DNA of 49,157 nt from contig JAZQLI010000042.1 in assembly GCA_045542595.1 (NCBI GenBank), positions 1 through 49,157 of the forward strand, written 5' to 3'. This DNA is from Scatosoma sp045542595 (GTDB lineage Bacteria > Bacillota > Clostridia > Christensenellales > Borkfalkiaceae). The number at the start of each line of letters is the position of its first letter. The first letter of the stretch is position 1. The position numbers and the translations under genes were made by a program. Positions 7,349 through 16,098 of this stretch are shown here, in pieces. Below the pieces are notes generated by a model that ran no database searches, was not told where the DNA came from, and worked only from the letters and a program-made list of their open reading frames with translations.

Positions 7349-7690
7349 TTATTCTTTGTCCTTTACGGGGGTGGCAGGGGAGATGCCTACTACGCCGTCT
7401 ACGGGCAGGGAGAATGCAATGCCTTGCCCCTTTGTATCGAGCCCGACTTCTTTATATAACGCGTGCAATACGTCGTCTTTGATTTTTGACGGAACGAGAA
7501 TCATAACAATTTCTTTTTCAGGTTGTACGGTGATGCCGAAAAATTTTTCCGCTTCCAAGCTCGCCGTGCCGCGCGCATTCAACACCGTGCCGCCGCGTGC
7601 GCCTACTTCTTTCGCGGCTTCCATTACCGCTTCACTATAACCGCTATTTACAATGCAAAAAACAACTTCGTTTTCATAAACCGTTTTCAT
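7349..7690 (-). CDS. P-II family signal protein (second of a pair)
   Basis: 113 residues with the compact P-II fold pattern. An N-terminal strand is followed by the loop motif GARGGTVLNARGTAS, which corresponds to the T-loop entry, then EKEIVMILVPSKIKDDVLHALYKEVG and the C-terminal GQGIAFSLPVDGVVGI. The classical GlnB uridylylation Tyr and PROSITE motifs are not obvious, so it belongs to the P-II subgroup linked to membrane proteins other than AmtB. AGGAG lies before the ATG. It is last in the operon behind the DUF1538 protein and another P-II-like protein, so ligand-gated control of that transporter is the likely job (inference). Confidence 0.85.
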   Translation of the reverse strand: MKTVYENEVVFCIVNSGYSEAVMEAAKEVGARGGTVLNARGTASLEAEKFFGITVQPEKEIVMILVPSKIKDDVLHALYKEVGLDTKGQGIAFSLPVDGVVGISPATPVKDKE

Positions 7691-7709
7691 ACTGATTATC
7701 TCCTTTTCC

Positions 7710-8093
7710 TTATCGGTGATTACTCAAAAATGTGTAGATTGCCACGCCGATTACCGACGTAAGCGGAACGGTAAACGCAATACCCTTACCGCCGCGGACG
7801 GAGTGGAATTTATCTTCCAAGCCGTGTAACGCTTCCTGCGCTTTGTCTTCGCGCACGACGCTGAAAATAACGCTCTTATGCGCGTCGGCAAGCCCCAGCA
7901 AACGGAGCGTATCCGAATGCGCCGTGCCTTCGCCGAGTACCGTAGTTTGGAAATTGATTTCAAACCCCTGCAAAAAATCGAGAAAAAATTCCGTTTTATT
8001 GCGGTTGATTACGGTAACGAGCAGTTTTAATTTTTTATGGTCGGCAGTTGCCGATTTTTTTGTTTTTTTAACGTTTTTTACGGTTGAATCCAT
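7710..8093 (-). CDS. P-II-like protein (first of a pair)
   Basis: 127 residues. A Lys-rich N-terminal stretch of about 20 residues precedes a P-II-like core: KLKLLVTVINRNKTEFFLDFLQGFEINFQTTVLGEGTA, KSVIFSVVREDKAQEALHGLEDKF and GGKGIAFTVPLTSVIGV. The GEGTA segment replaces the GTVLNARGTAS loop of its partner, so the two are diverged paralogues (both end in G-GIAF-PV) and may form a heteromeric sensor. It lies 14 bp after the DUF1538 gene. The ATG sits inside a copy of the dispersed motif (8084-8102), which also supplies the GG-rich ribosome site. Confidence 0.8.
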   Translation of the reverse strand: MDSTVKNVKKTKKSATADHKKLKLLVTVINRNKTEFFLDFLQGFEINFQTTVLGEGTAHSDTLRLLGLADAHKSVIFSVVREDKAQEALHGLEDKFHSVRGGKGIAFTVPLTSVIGVAIYTFLSNHR

Positions 8094-8102
8094 ACCTGCC
8101 CC
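8084..8102 (-). repeat. Dispersed 19-nt motif, copy F (reverse strand)
   Basis: The reverse strand reads GGGGCAGGTATGGATTCAA, 17 of 19 identical to the best copies. It spans the start codon of the first P-II-like gene and is sense for that gene. Confidence 0.5.
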
Positions 8103-8107
8103 CTTGT

Positions 8108-9631
8108 TTACATAAACGAAATAATTTGTTCGTCGTCCTTGCTCAAAATACGGCGCATAGCGATTTTTTCGCGTAAGTGTTTGGAAACGACTGCTTTAAA
8201 GCCTAACGTTTGAATGGAAATCAGCGGCGTCATTGCTACCATAGAAACCAAGCCGAACGCGTCGATAAGTACTTTATCCGCGCCCCAAATTGCCGCGCAA
8301 ATGCCTACAAGGAAAGGCAGGATAAAGCTGGAAGTTAAAGGTCCGCTTGCCACGCCGCCGCTATCGAATGCAATGGCGGTGTAAATTTTAGGGACGAAGA
8401 AGGAAAGCCCCAACGAAAGGAAATAGCCGGGGACGAGATAATATAACACGCTGAAATCGAAAATGACGCGGATAACCGAAAGGGCAATCGCCACGCCTAC
8501 GCCTGCCGAAAGGGCAATGAGCATAGAACTCTTTTTCACCGCGCCGCCCGTAACGTGTTCTACTTGACCGTTTAAAACGTGAATGGCAGGTTCTGCCAAT
8601 ACGACGGTAACGCCGAGTAGGAACGCAAAGCCCACGGAAACGATAGGGCTTTGTAAAGCGAGTTGCGTACCCATTTTATAGCCGATAGGCATAAAGCCTA
8701 TAGCGACGGCGGCAAGGAAAATTACCAAGCCGAAGAAGGTGTAAAAGATGCCTACGATAATTTGTAAAATACGCGTTTTGGGCAGTTTTAAACAAAGGTA
8801 CTGTAAAATGAAGAAGAACGCGACGATGGGAAGTAAAGCCATCAACACTTCTCCGCCCGTATGTAACAACGTGTTTATAATTTCCGCGAAATCCGCTTGC
8901 ACGGCGTATTGCGGCAATTCGTAATTGACTTCGCCTGCGGAGAATAACCCCAACAGTGCTACGGCAAGGATAGGCCCGATAGAACAAAGCGCGATAAAAC
9001 CGAAGCTGTTTTCTCTGTCCCGTTTATCCCCTAAAGCGGACGAAACGCCTACGCCGAGTGCCATAATAAAGGGTACGGTAATAGGTCCTGTCGTAACGCC
9101 GCCGCTATCGAATGCAAGGGGTAAAAAGTTTTCTTTGCCGCTTGCGACAATCAACGCCGCAATGGCGAAAAGGAACATATAGAAAAAAGTCATTAAATTA
9201 GAAAGATGCAACCGAAACACGACGCGCAAAATGCCCAAAACGAGAAAGAGCCCTACGCCCACGCCGATAGCGATAACGAGAACGGTATGGCCGATAATGC
9301 CAGCCACTTGGCTAGCAAGTACCGATAAATCGGGTTCGGCAACGGTAACGAATACTCCCATAATGAAGCAAACGATTAACAGTACGTTGAGCTTGCGCGA
9401 TTTGGTAAGCCCCGACCCTACCTGTTCGCCCATAGGCGTCATAGCCATATCCGCGCCGAGATTGAACAGCGCCATACCGACAATGAGTGCTAGCGCGCAA
9501 CAGGAAAACACCACCGTTTCCGTTAGGGTAAACGAAACGAACGGGGTGAAATTAAGCAGCAATACGATAAGCGTTACGGGAATAACGGATATCGCCGCTT
9601 CTTTTAATTTATCGAGTAAGGATTTTAACAT
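8108..9631 (-). CDS. DUF1538 family membrane protein (putative transporter, internally duplicated)
   Basis: 507 residues, about 12-14 hydrophobic segments in two homologous halves. Each half carries an AEPxxxVL element (TVAEPDLSVLASQV; VLAEPAIHVLNGQV) and an AFDSGGVxxGPxT element (LAFDSGGVTTGPITVPFI; IAFDSGGVASGPLTSSFI), the hallmark of DUF1538. The inverted-repeat-like layout and Asp/Ser/Gly-rich re-entrant segments resemble secondary transporters; the substrate is unknown. AAGGAA precedes the ATG. It follows galM by 16 bp and is followed by two P-II-like genes at 14 and 19 bp, so it is probably a P-II-regulated carrier in the way AmtB is regulated by GlnK (inference). Confidence 0.88.
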   Translation of the reverse strand: MLKSLLDKLKEAAISVIPVTLIVLLLNFTPFVSFTLTETVVFSCCALALIVGMALFNLGADMAMTPMGEQVGSGLTKSRKLNVLLIVCFIMGVFVTVAEPDLSVLASQVAGIIGHTVLVIAIGVGVGLFLVLGILRVVFRLHLSNLMTFFYMFLFAIAALIVASGKENFLPLAFDSGGVTTGPITVPFIMALGVGVSSALGDKRDRENSFGFIALCSIGPILAVALLGLFSAGEVNYELPQYAVQADFAEIINTLLHTGGEVLMALLPIVAFFFILQYLCLKLPKTRILQIIVGIFYTFFGLVIFLAAVAIGFMPIGYKMGTQLALQSPIVSVGFAFLLGVTVVLAEPAIHVLNGQVEHVTGGAVKKSSMLIALSAGVGVAIALSVIRVIFDFSVLYYLVPGYFLSLGLSFFVPKIYTAIAFDSGGVASGPLTSSFILPFLVGICAAIWGADKVLIDAFGLVSMVAMTPLISIQTLGFKAVVSKHLREKIAMRRILSKDDEQIISFM

Positions 9632-9647
9632 TTATACTATTCCTTAA

Positions 9648-10676
9648 TTATACTACGGAGAATTTATATACGGTAATTTCGTGCCACGTTTCGCCTGCCT
9701 TTAACGTGGTGGACGGATAGGACGGGCAGTTGGGGGAGTTGGGGAAACGTTGCGTTTCTAAGCACAGCGAACAGTGGTCGCCGTATACTCTTTTCCCGTT
9801 TAACGTGAAATGACAGCAGGTATACAGTTGTACGCCGGGCAGGGTGGTATAACAATCCATTTTCCTGCCGCTTTCCTTATCATATACGTACGCGAAGTGT
9901 TCCAAGCCGTTTTCCGTTTCCCGTTCTAAACAGTAATTGAAATCGTACCCGTTACATTCTTTAATCATTTGCGCGGACGAGAACATATCCTTGCCCAGCT
10001 TTTTAGCGGGATAGAACGAATACGCCGTGCCGTCGATATCCAAATAGTTATCGTGGGGGATAAGTTCGCTATCCACAGGCGTCATTGTACGGGATTTGAT
10101 AAAGAGTTCGTGTTCGTACACGGTGTCTTGACTGCCGATATTGAAATACGCGTGGTTGGTCAAATTGCAAACGGTGTCTTTATCGGACGTAGCGGCGTAT
10201 TCGATAACCACCGCATTTTCGTCGGTGAGCGTAAAGAACACCTGCACTTGCATATTGCCGGGGAAGCCGCCTGCACCGTCGGGAGAGAGTAGGGAAAGCG
10301 CCAAGGTATTGCCTTGAATTTCCGCCGCCCAGTTTTGCCCGTCGAAGTTGGCGGTGTTACCGCCGTGCAAACTGTGCGCGCCGTTGTTCTTTTCCAACGT
10401 ATATTCCTTGCCGTTCAAGGTGAATTTCGCATTGCCGATACGGTTGCCGTATCTACCTATCGTCGCGCCGTAGTATTTACCGCAGCCGATATATTCTTCA
10501 GGAGTAGCAAAGCCTACGATAACGTCGCCGAAGACTCCGTTTTTATCGGGCACGCAAAGGCGCGTAATACGCGCGCCGTAAGTTAAGATATCCATTTGCG
10601 CGCCGTTGGCATTCGTCAAGGTATATACGTCGTACGTTTCTCCGTTCTTTTCAAAGGAATACGTTTTTGCAATCAT
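9648..10676 (-). CDS. galM: Aldose 1-epimerase (galactose mutarotase)
   Basis: 342 residues. GalM interconverts alpha and beta anomers of hexoses such as galactose and glucose. Visible marks are NNGAHSLHGG near residue 88, TNHAYFNI with the general-acid His, and SLCLETQRFPNSPN carrying the catalytic Glu. Upstream codons are open, but ATG at 10676 is chosen since the family begins there (MIAKTYSFEKNGETYDVYTL) and the upstream part is not GalM-like. The ribosome site (GGGG) is weak. It is the first gene of a unit continuing into the DUF1538 and P-II genes; a functional tie to them is not evident. Confidence 0.93.
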   Translation of the reverse strand: MIAKTYSFEKNGETYDVYTLTNANGAQMDILTYGARITRLCVPDKNGVFGDVIVGFATPEEYIGCGKYYGATIGRYGNRIGNAKFTLNGKEYTLEKNNGAHSLHGGNTANFDGQNWAAEIQGNTLALSLLSPDGAGGFPGNMQVQVFFTLTDENAVVIEYAATSDKDTVCNLTNHAYFNIGSQDTVYEHELFIKSRTMTPVDSELIPHDNYLDIDGTAYSFYPAKKLGKDMFSSAQMIKECNGYDFNYCLERETENGLEHFAYVYDKESGRKMDCYTTLPGVQLYTCCHFTLNGKRVYGDHCSLCLETQRFPNSPNCPSYPSTTLKAGETWHEITVYKFSVV

Positions 10677-10789
10677 AAAAATAACCCCATAATATAGTTT
10701 ATTTTGTATATTATAGCATAAGAAAAGGAAAAAAGCTACCCTTTGGAGAAAATATTTTGACGGAAAAACGAAAAACGAGTGAAAAATCG

Positions 10790-10819
10790 TTGACAAAAAG
10801 AAAACGTATATGCTATCAT
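10790..10819 (+). promoter_or_regulatory. Promoter of the glycine riboswitch transcript
   Basis: TTGACA (10790-10795), an 18-nt spacer and TATCAT (10814-10819) with an extended TGc just upstream. Transcription would begin near 10826. Confidence 0.8.
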
Positions 10820-10842
10820 ATTGCAAAAGCAAGCGCTAAATG

Positions 10843-11018
10843 ATGGTTGCAGAAGATGGACGGCTTGTCCAACCGAAGGAGTAAAGCTCTCAGGTAACCT
10901 TAACGGGTTGGGAACTGCAATCGGATAGCACTCCGGAGAATCTCGAAAGGCGGGTGCCGAAGGGGCAAAGCGGTTTATACCGCTAATCTCTCAGGCAAAA
11001 GGACAGAGTATTGCTACA
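10843..11018 (+). ncRNA. Tandem glycine riboswitch (two aptamers)
   Basis: Aptamer 1 (about 10845-10922) is closed by GGTTGCAG pairing with CTGCAATC and contains CCGAAGGAGTAAAG and CTCTCAGGTAAC. Aptamer 2 (about 10926-11018) contains GCCGAAGGGGCAAAG and the diagnostic CTCTCAGGCAAAAGGACAGAG region, closed by TAGCA with TGCTA. A short linker joins them, as in cooperative tandem glycine riboswitches. The gene downstream is an amino-acid:sodium symporter, a known target class. Confidence 0.93.
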
Positions 11019-11075
11019 TAGGTTTTCTTAACTTATTAAGGGGACTTTTGCGGTATTTTTGTAAATTACGGGGTG

Positions 11076-11111
11076 GATTAGCGGTGTTGCGTTCATTCCG
11101 TTAATTTTTTT
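11076..11111 (+). terminator. Expression-platform terminator of the glycine riboswitch
   Basis: GATTAGCGG pairs with CCGTTAATT (with wobble), followed by seven T (11105-11111), directly before the AGGAGG of the symporter gene. Whether glycine turns the gene on or off depends on competition with upstream sequence and cannot be read by eye. Confidence 0.65.
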
Positions 11112-11128
11112 ATACGCAGGAGGTTCGT

Positions 11129-12748
11129 ATGGATCAAATTTTCGAAGTCGTGAAAAGCGTCAACGACGTTATAAACGGCATTGTTTGGGGTTGGCCGATG
11201 ATTATTTTAATTCTCGGCACGGGTATTTTGCTTACCGTTCGCACGAAAGCGTTGCAGGTACGCAAGTTCGGTACGTCTTGGGGGGAAACGATTATCCCCA
11301 CCGTAAAGAGTATCGGTAAAAAGCAAGTGAAAAGCATTAACGGCGAAAAGACGATTTCGCCGTTTGAAGCGTTCTCTACCGCCATTTCGGGTACGGTTGG
11401 TACGGGTAATATTATCGGCGTTACGTCGGCGATTATGTCGGGTGGCCCCGGTGCGGTGTTCTGGATGTGGATTTCCGCATTCTTCGGTATGGTAACCAAC
11501 TACGCCGAAAACGTTTTGGGTATGTTCTTCCGTAAAAAGGACTACAACGGCGAATTTTCGGGCGGACCTATGCAATACCTTACGGAAGGCGTCGGTAGGG
11601 ACGTCAAAGGGAAATGGGGTTCGTTCTTGCGCGGTTTGGGTAAAGTACTCGGTATTATGGCGGCGGTGTTCTGCGTACTTGCGGCTATCGGTATGAGCGG
11701 CGCACAAACGAACAATATTGCAGGTACGTTTGAAGATATTTTCGGCGGTATTGAAGGTGTAAATACCGACGTGGTAGTGCTTATCGTCGGTATCGTAGTA
11801 GCGGTAGTGCTTGCCTTGGTTATCCTTGGCGGTATCAAGTCTATCGGTAGAGTGGCTTCCATTCTCATTCCGTTTATGTCGTTACTCTTTATTGGTATGG
11901 CGCTTATCATTATTATCGTAAATATCGGTATGGTAGGCAATGCGTTCGCGCTTATTTTCAGTAATATATTCAAGTTTGAATCGGCAATCGCCGGCGTGGG
12001 CGGTTATATGTTTGCGCAAATTATTCAAAAAGGACTTGCGCGCGGTGTATTTTCCAACGAAGCGGGCTTGGGTTCTTCGGTTATCGCGCATAGCGCGTCG
12101 GCTACCCGTGAACCTGTAAAACAAGGACTTTGGGGTATTTTTGAAGTATTCTTCGATACGTTCATTATTTGTACGCTTACCGCGCTTGTGGTGCTTGTTT
12201 GCTTCGGCAACGAAACGGGTATGAAAGACGTGCTTTACTATGTAGACGCCAACGGTAATACCATTTCCACGACGGTTGTCTCGATGAAGGCATTCCAAAG
12301 CCTGTTCGGCACGGTAGGTACGGTTGTCTACGCTACCATTATTCCTTTGTTTGCGTTTACCACTATTCTCGCTTGGTCGTACTACGGGGAAAGATGCGTA
12401 CAGTTTTTGTTCCGTAAAGCGGGCGAAAAAGGTCAAAAAATCGCTACGTTCGTATTCAAAGTGGCGTACGTGCTTCTCGTTATCGTGGCGGCGGTTATGG
12501 ACAACACGCTCGCTTGGGAAATTTCCGATACGTTCAACGGCTTGATGGCGCTTCCTAACCTTATCGGTTTGGTAATTATGAGCGGTTTGGTTGCAAAAAT
12601 CACCAAAAACTATTTCGATAGAAAGAAAGGTCTTGACGTAGTGCCGATGCTTTCCGCGTACGAGGAACAAAACGAGCAGTTTATCGTGGACTTGGCGAAA
12701 GAAAAAGAGTTGAAAACGGAAGTTGCGGCTGCCGATAAAACCGAATAA
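11129..12748 (+). CDS. AGCS family sodium:glycine/alanine symporter
   Basis: 539 residues, about 11 membrane segments, cytoplasmic charged C-terminus. Family marks include GTVGTGNIIGVTSAIMSGGPGAVFWMWISAFFGMVTNYAENVLGMFFR, the FSNEAGLGSSVIAHSASA segment and WSYYGERCVQFLF. It imports small neutral amino acids with Na+. The tandem glycine riboswitch upstream points to glycine as substrate or signal, either for uptake when glycine is scarce or efflux when it is in excess. AGGAGG (11118-11123) lies 5 nt before the ATG. It is a single-gene unit with no clear hairpin terminator after it. Confidence 0.93.
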   Translation: MDQIFEVVKSVNDVINGIVWGWPMIILILGTGILLTVRTKALQVRKFGTSWGETIIPTVKSIGKKQVKSINGEKTISPFEAFSTAISGTVGTGNIIGVTSAIMSGGPGAVFWMWISAFFGMVTNYAENVLGMFFRKKDYNGEFSGGPMQYLTEGVGRDVKGKWGSFLRGLGKVLGIMAAVFCVLAAIGMSGAQTNNIAGTFEDIFGGIEGVNTDVVVLIVGIVVAVVLALVILGGIKSIGRVASILIPFMSLLFIGMALIIIIVNIGMVGNAFALIFSNIFKFESAIAGVGGYMFAQIIQKGLARGVFSNEAGLGSSVIAHSASATREPVKQGLWGIFEVFFDTFIICTLTALVVLVCFGNETGMKDVLYYVDANGNTISTTVVSMKAFQSLFGTVGTVVYATIIPLFAFTTILAWSYYGERCVQFLFRKAGEKGQKIATFVFKVAYVLLVIVAAVMDNTLAWEISDTFNGLMALPNLIGLVIMSGLVAKITKNYFDRKKGLDVVPMLSAYEEQNEQFIVDLAKEKELKTEVAAADKTE

Positions 12749-12794
12749 AACGGAAAAAATTTTATAAAAAAACCAAATATGACGGCAAAATCCG

Positions 12795-12823
12795 TTGACT
12801 TAACGGTTGGGAAGTGCTATTAT
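12795..12823 (+). promoter_or_regulatory. Sigma-A promoter of ilvE
   Basis: TTGACT (12795-12800), a 17-nt spacer and TATTAT (12818-12823) with extended TGc. The roughly 55-nt leader contains a small CATTCG/CGAATG hairpin and no T-box. Confidence 0.75.
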
Positions 12824-12886
12824 TATATAAATAAATTATAGAAATAGTTACCATTCGAAAAACGAATGAAGTGCGGAGACTGATTT

Positions 12887-13948
12887 ATGGAAATCAAAAT
12901 CACGAAAACGACGACGCCTTCCCAGATGCCGCCGGAAGAAAAATTAGGGTTCGGGAAAGTATTTACCGACCATATGCTGCTTGTGGATTACGACGATACG
13001 CAAGGCTGGCACGACGCGCGCATTGTGCCGTTTGGCAGAATTTCTTTGCATCCTGCTTCAACGGTACTCCATTACGGCGCAGAAATATTTGAAGGGTTAA
13101 AGGCATACCGCCGCGCAGACGGCGGTGTGCAGCTTTTCCGTCCTATGGAAAACGTACGGCGTATGAATAACTCTGCCGAGCGTATGAGTTTGCCGCAAAT
13201 GGACGAACAGGATATGTTGCAGCTTTTAACCACTTTCGTGAAATTAGAAGAAAAGTGGGTACCGAAGACGTTCGGTACTTCTTTATATCTCCGTCCTTTT
13301 ATGTTCGGCAATGACGAATCGCTTGGGGTGCACGCGGTACACCGCGCTACCTTTATGTTGATAGCTTCGCCCAGCGGCAGCTATTACGCCGAAGGGATTA
13401 ACCCCGTCAAAATTATGATTGAAGACGAAGACGTGCGTACGGTGCGCGGCGGTACGGGTTATGCCAAGTGCGGCGGTAACTACGCGGCGAGTACGCGCGC
13501 AGGCGAACGGGCGGCGAAAAAAGGCTATTCGCAAGTGCTTTGGTTGGACGGCGTAGAGAGAAAGTATATCGAAGAAGTGGGCGCAATGAACGTTATGTTT
13601 AAAATAAACGGAGAAATTGTAACGCCCAAGCTCACGGGCTCTATTTTGCCCGGTATTACGAGAAAGAGTTGTATTGAAGTACTCAAGGATTTAGGCTATA
13701 CGGTAAGTGAAAGATTGCTTTCCGTGGACGAACTGTTAAACGCTTTGAAAACGGGCGCGTTGGAAGAAGCGTGGGGGTGCGGTACGGCGGCAGTTGTTTC
13801 CCCTATCGGCAAGCTTGCGTTCGGCGATGAAGAATACGAAGTGGGCGGCGGCAAGATAGGCGAAGTTACGCAAAAGCTGTACGATATCCTAACGGGTATT
13901 CAATGGGGAAAAGTGGAAGACAAATACGGTTGGGTGTACCGTTTGTAA
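12887..13948 (+). CDS. ilvE: Branched-chain amino acid aminotransferase
   Basis: 353 residues, PLP fold type IV class II BCAT. It transfers the amino group from glutamate to the 2-keto acids of Leu, Ile and Val. The PLP lysine is Lys194 in GTGYAKCGGNYAAS. Other marks are VLHYGAEIFEGLKAYR near 60, LYLRPFMFGND and EEAWGCGTAAVVSPIG near the C-terminus, which grips the cofactor phosphate. GGAG lies 8 nt before the ATG. It has its own promoter and is separated by the T-box leader from leuA, so it may be expressed even when the rest of the pathway is attenuated. Confidence 0.95.
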   Translation: MEIKITKTTTPSQMPPEEKLGFGKVFTDHMLLVDYDDTQGWHDARIVPFGRISLHPASTVLHYGAEIFEGLKAYRRADGGVQLFRPMENVRRMNNSAERMSLPQMDEQDMLQLLTTFVKLEEKWVPKTFGTSLYLRPFMFGNDESLGVHAVHRATFMLIASPSGSYYAEGINPVKIMIEDEDVRTVRGGTGYAKCGGNYAASTRAGERAAKKGYSQVLWLDGVERKYIEEVGAMNVMFKINGEIVTPKLTGSILPGITRKSCIEVLKDLGYTVSERLLSVDELLNALKTGALEEAWGCGTAAVVSPIGKLAFGDEEYEVGGGKIGEVTQKLYDILTGIQWGKVEDKYGWVYRL

Positions 13949-14053
13949 GCACGTTTGGCGCGTTGCGGACGGGAAAGCCCTTGCGCAAACAAAAAACAAC
14001 GCGGTTTTTCTAATATTTTCCTAAAAAAACCGTAAAAATAGGACAGTACGCGG

Positions 14054-14082
14054 TTGACAAAGCCGTGAAAATAGTATACAAT
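14054..14082 (+). promoter_or_regulatory. Promoter of the T-box/leuA operon
   Basis: TTGACA (14054-14059), a 17-nt spacer and TACAAT (14077-14082). Transcription would begin near 14089, giving a leader of about 310 nt. Confidence 0.8.
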
Positions 14083-14104
14083 ATATACAATCTTTATTTT
14101 TAAA

Positions 14105-14380
14105 GGCAACGACGGGAAAAAAATCCGTACAATCGACAGCGAACAGAGAGTCGGCGGTGGGTGTAAGCCGACGCGATATACGGAATATAGCTCCTCCCCG
14201 AGCCGCCGAGAGAACGGCGTAGAAAGCCAAGTAGATTCGGACGGGTTTCCCCCGTTACAGGGAAAGTCTGTAAGGACATAAGTGGGCGGTTTTTTGCCGT
14301 CAAACGGAGTGGTACCGCGGAGAATTCTTCGTCTCTTTCGTGCAAGGCTTTTTTGCCTGCGTACGGAAGAGATTTTTATA
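14105..14380 (+). ncRNA. T-box leader of the leu/ilv operon
   Basis: The leader has a long Stem I region (AGAGAGTCGGCGG, GGTGTAAGCCGAC and the return strand to about 14220). The conserved T-box element GGAGTGGTACCGCGG (14306-14320) is the antiterminator bulge that pairs with the tRNA acceptor end. A competing terminator follows. T-boxes sense uncharged tRNA. The specifier is probably CTC (14191-14193), a leucine codon that fits leuA, but the nucleotide after it is C rather than the usual purine, so GCT or other registers remain possible. Confidence 0.9.
14332..14377 (+). terminator. T-box terminator
   Basis: TCTCTTTCGTGC pairs with GTACGGAAGAGA (12 bp with wobbles), extended by AGGC/GCCT around a T-rich loop, and followed by five T. 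It ends 24 nt before the leuA ATG. It is mutually exclusive with the antiterminator containing the T-box element. Confidence 0.8.
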
Positions 14381-14400
14381 TATCGAAAAGGATTACAAAG

Positions 14401-16059
14401 ATGAAAAACAGTAACAAATACGTAAAACAATATTTCGAGCCCACGGGGGTTACGATGGACTGGACGAAAAAGTCTGCCATTGAAAAACCGCCGATATGGT
14501 GCAGCGTCGATTTGCGCGACGGCAACCAAGCGTTGATTATCCCTATGAGCTTGGAAGAAAAGTTAGAATTTTTCGAGCTGCTTTGCAAGATAGGCTTTAA
14601 GGAAATTGAAGTGGGTTTCCCTGCCGCAAGCGAAACGGAATACGAATTTTGCCGTACGATTATCGAGCGCAATTTGATTCCTGACGACGTAACCATTCAA
14701 GTACTCACGCAATCGCGCGAGCATATCATTGCGAAAACGTTTGAAGCGTTAAAGGGCGCAAAGAAAGCGGTGGTGCATTTGTATAATTCCACTTCCGTTG
14801 CCCAACGCGAGCAAGTATTCAAGCGCGATAAGAAAGAAATTGTGGAAATTGCCAAGTTCGGCGCGAAGCTTTGTAAGGAATATAAAGAAAAAGCGGAAGG
14901 AAAAATCACGCTGGAATATTCCCCCGAAAGCTTTACGGGTACCGAGCCGGAATTTGCGGCGGAAATTTGTAACGAAGTGCTTCAAATTTGGCAGCCCACC
15001 CAAGACGATAAGGCAATTATCAACCTGCCTGTAACGGTGTCCCATTCGATGCCGCACGTGTATGCTAATCAGGTAGAATATATGTGCAAAAACCTAATGT
15101 ATCGCGAAAACGTGGTGGTATCCTTGCATCCGCACAACGATAGGGGTTGCGCGGTGGCGGACAGTGAAATGGGCTTGCTTGCCGGCGGCGACAGAATAGA
15201 AGGTACGTTGTTTGGCAACGGCGAACGCACGGGTAACGTCGATATCGTAACGTTGGCACTGAATATGTATTCGCAAGGGGTAGACCCGCAACTCGATTTT
15301 TCCAACCTGCCTGAAATTACCAAGGTATACGAAAAGGTAACGAGAATGCACGTTAGCGAACGGCAGCCGTATAGCGGACAACTTGTGTTTGCGGCGTTTT
15401 CGGGTTCGCACCAAGACGCGATTGCAAAAGGTATGAAATATCGCGTGGAAAGGGGTGAAAACACCTGGACTGTTCCGTATTTGCCACTCGACCCTGCCGA
15501 CGTTGGCAGAGTGTACGAGGCGGACGTTATCCGCATCAATTCGCAATCGGGCAAGGGCGGTATCGGGTATATACTTGAAACGCAGTTCAAGCTGGTGTTA
15601 CCGCCGAAAATGCGCGAACAGTTCGGCTATCACGTAAAGAGTATTTCGGATAGAGAACACCGTGAGCTGATGCCGCAAGAAGTATACGACATTTTCATGC
15701 GTGATTTCGTGAACTTGAACGATAAACTCAACGTTTTGGAAACGGGCTACGACGACGTTTCCGCCGAAACGCTGAAAGGAAAAATCGTTATCGAATACGA
15801 CGGCGCGGCAGTTACCGTGGAAGTGGAAGGCAATGGCAGACTCGATTGTGTTTCCGCCGCCATTAAAAAGGTAACGGGTATCGATTACGTGTTGGAAAAC
15901 TACGTAGAGCACGCCTTGGAAGAAAAATCTTCGTCCAAAGCCGCTTCGTATATTTGCATCACGCAAAACGGCAAAAACGTTTGGGGCGCAGGTATTCATA
16001 CCGACATTATGACGTCGTCGGTGAAAGCGCTCGTTTCCGCAGTCAACCGTTTGTTATAA
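14401..16059 (+). CDS. leuA: 2-isopropylmalate synthase, LeuA2 (actinobacterial/yeast-like) type
   Basis: 552 residues. Condenses acetyl-CoA with 2-ketoisovalerate, the first committed step to leucine. The N-terminal TIM barrel has SVDLRDGNQALIIPMS with the metal Asp, ITLEYSPESFTGTE, and SLHPHNDRGCAVADSEMGLLAGGDRIEGTLFGNGERTGNVD. The C-terminal regulatory domain ends ITQNGKNVWGAGIHTDIMTSSVKALVSAVNRLL. This opening (YVKQYFEPTGVTMDWTKK) and the length place it in the long LeuA2 class rather than the shorter E. coli type. ATG 14401 follows AAGGA by 8 nt; codons upstream belong to the T-box terminator. First gene of leuA-ilvBNC. Confidence 0.95.
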   Translation: MKNSNKYVKQYFEPTGVTMDWTKKSAIEKPPIWCSVDLRDGNQALIIPMSLEEKLEFFELLCKIGFKEIEVGFPAASETEYEFCRTIIERNLIPDDVTIQVLTQSREHIIAKTFEALKGAKKAVVHLYNSTSVAQREQVFKRDKKEIVEIAKFGAKLCKEYKEKAEGKITLEYSPESFTGTEPEFAAEICNEVLQIWQPTQDDKAIINLPVTVSHSMPHVYANQVEYMCKNLMYRENVVVSLHPHNDRGCAVADSEMGLLAGGDRIEGTLFGNGERTGNVDIVTLALNMYSQGVDPQLDFSNLPEITKVYEKVTRMHVSERQPYSGQLVFAAFSGSHQDAIAKGMKYRVERGENTWTVPYLPLDPADVGRVYEADVIRINSQSGKGGIGYILETQFKLVLPPKMREQFGYHVKSISDREHRELMPQEVYDIFMRDFVNLNDKLNVLETGYDDVSAETLKGKIVIEYDGAAVTVEVEGNGRLDCVSAAIKKVTGIDYVLENYVEHALEEKSSSKAASYICITQNGKNVWGAGIHTDIMTSSVKALVSAVNRLL

Positions 16060-16098
16060 GCGGCGCGGAACAGGAAGTACTAAAAAAGGAGAAAAACA

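Noticed and set aside
13900..14529. Reverse open frame across the T-box leader
   Set aside because: It overlaps a clear structured leader and the leuA start; composition is not protein-like.
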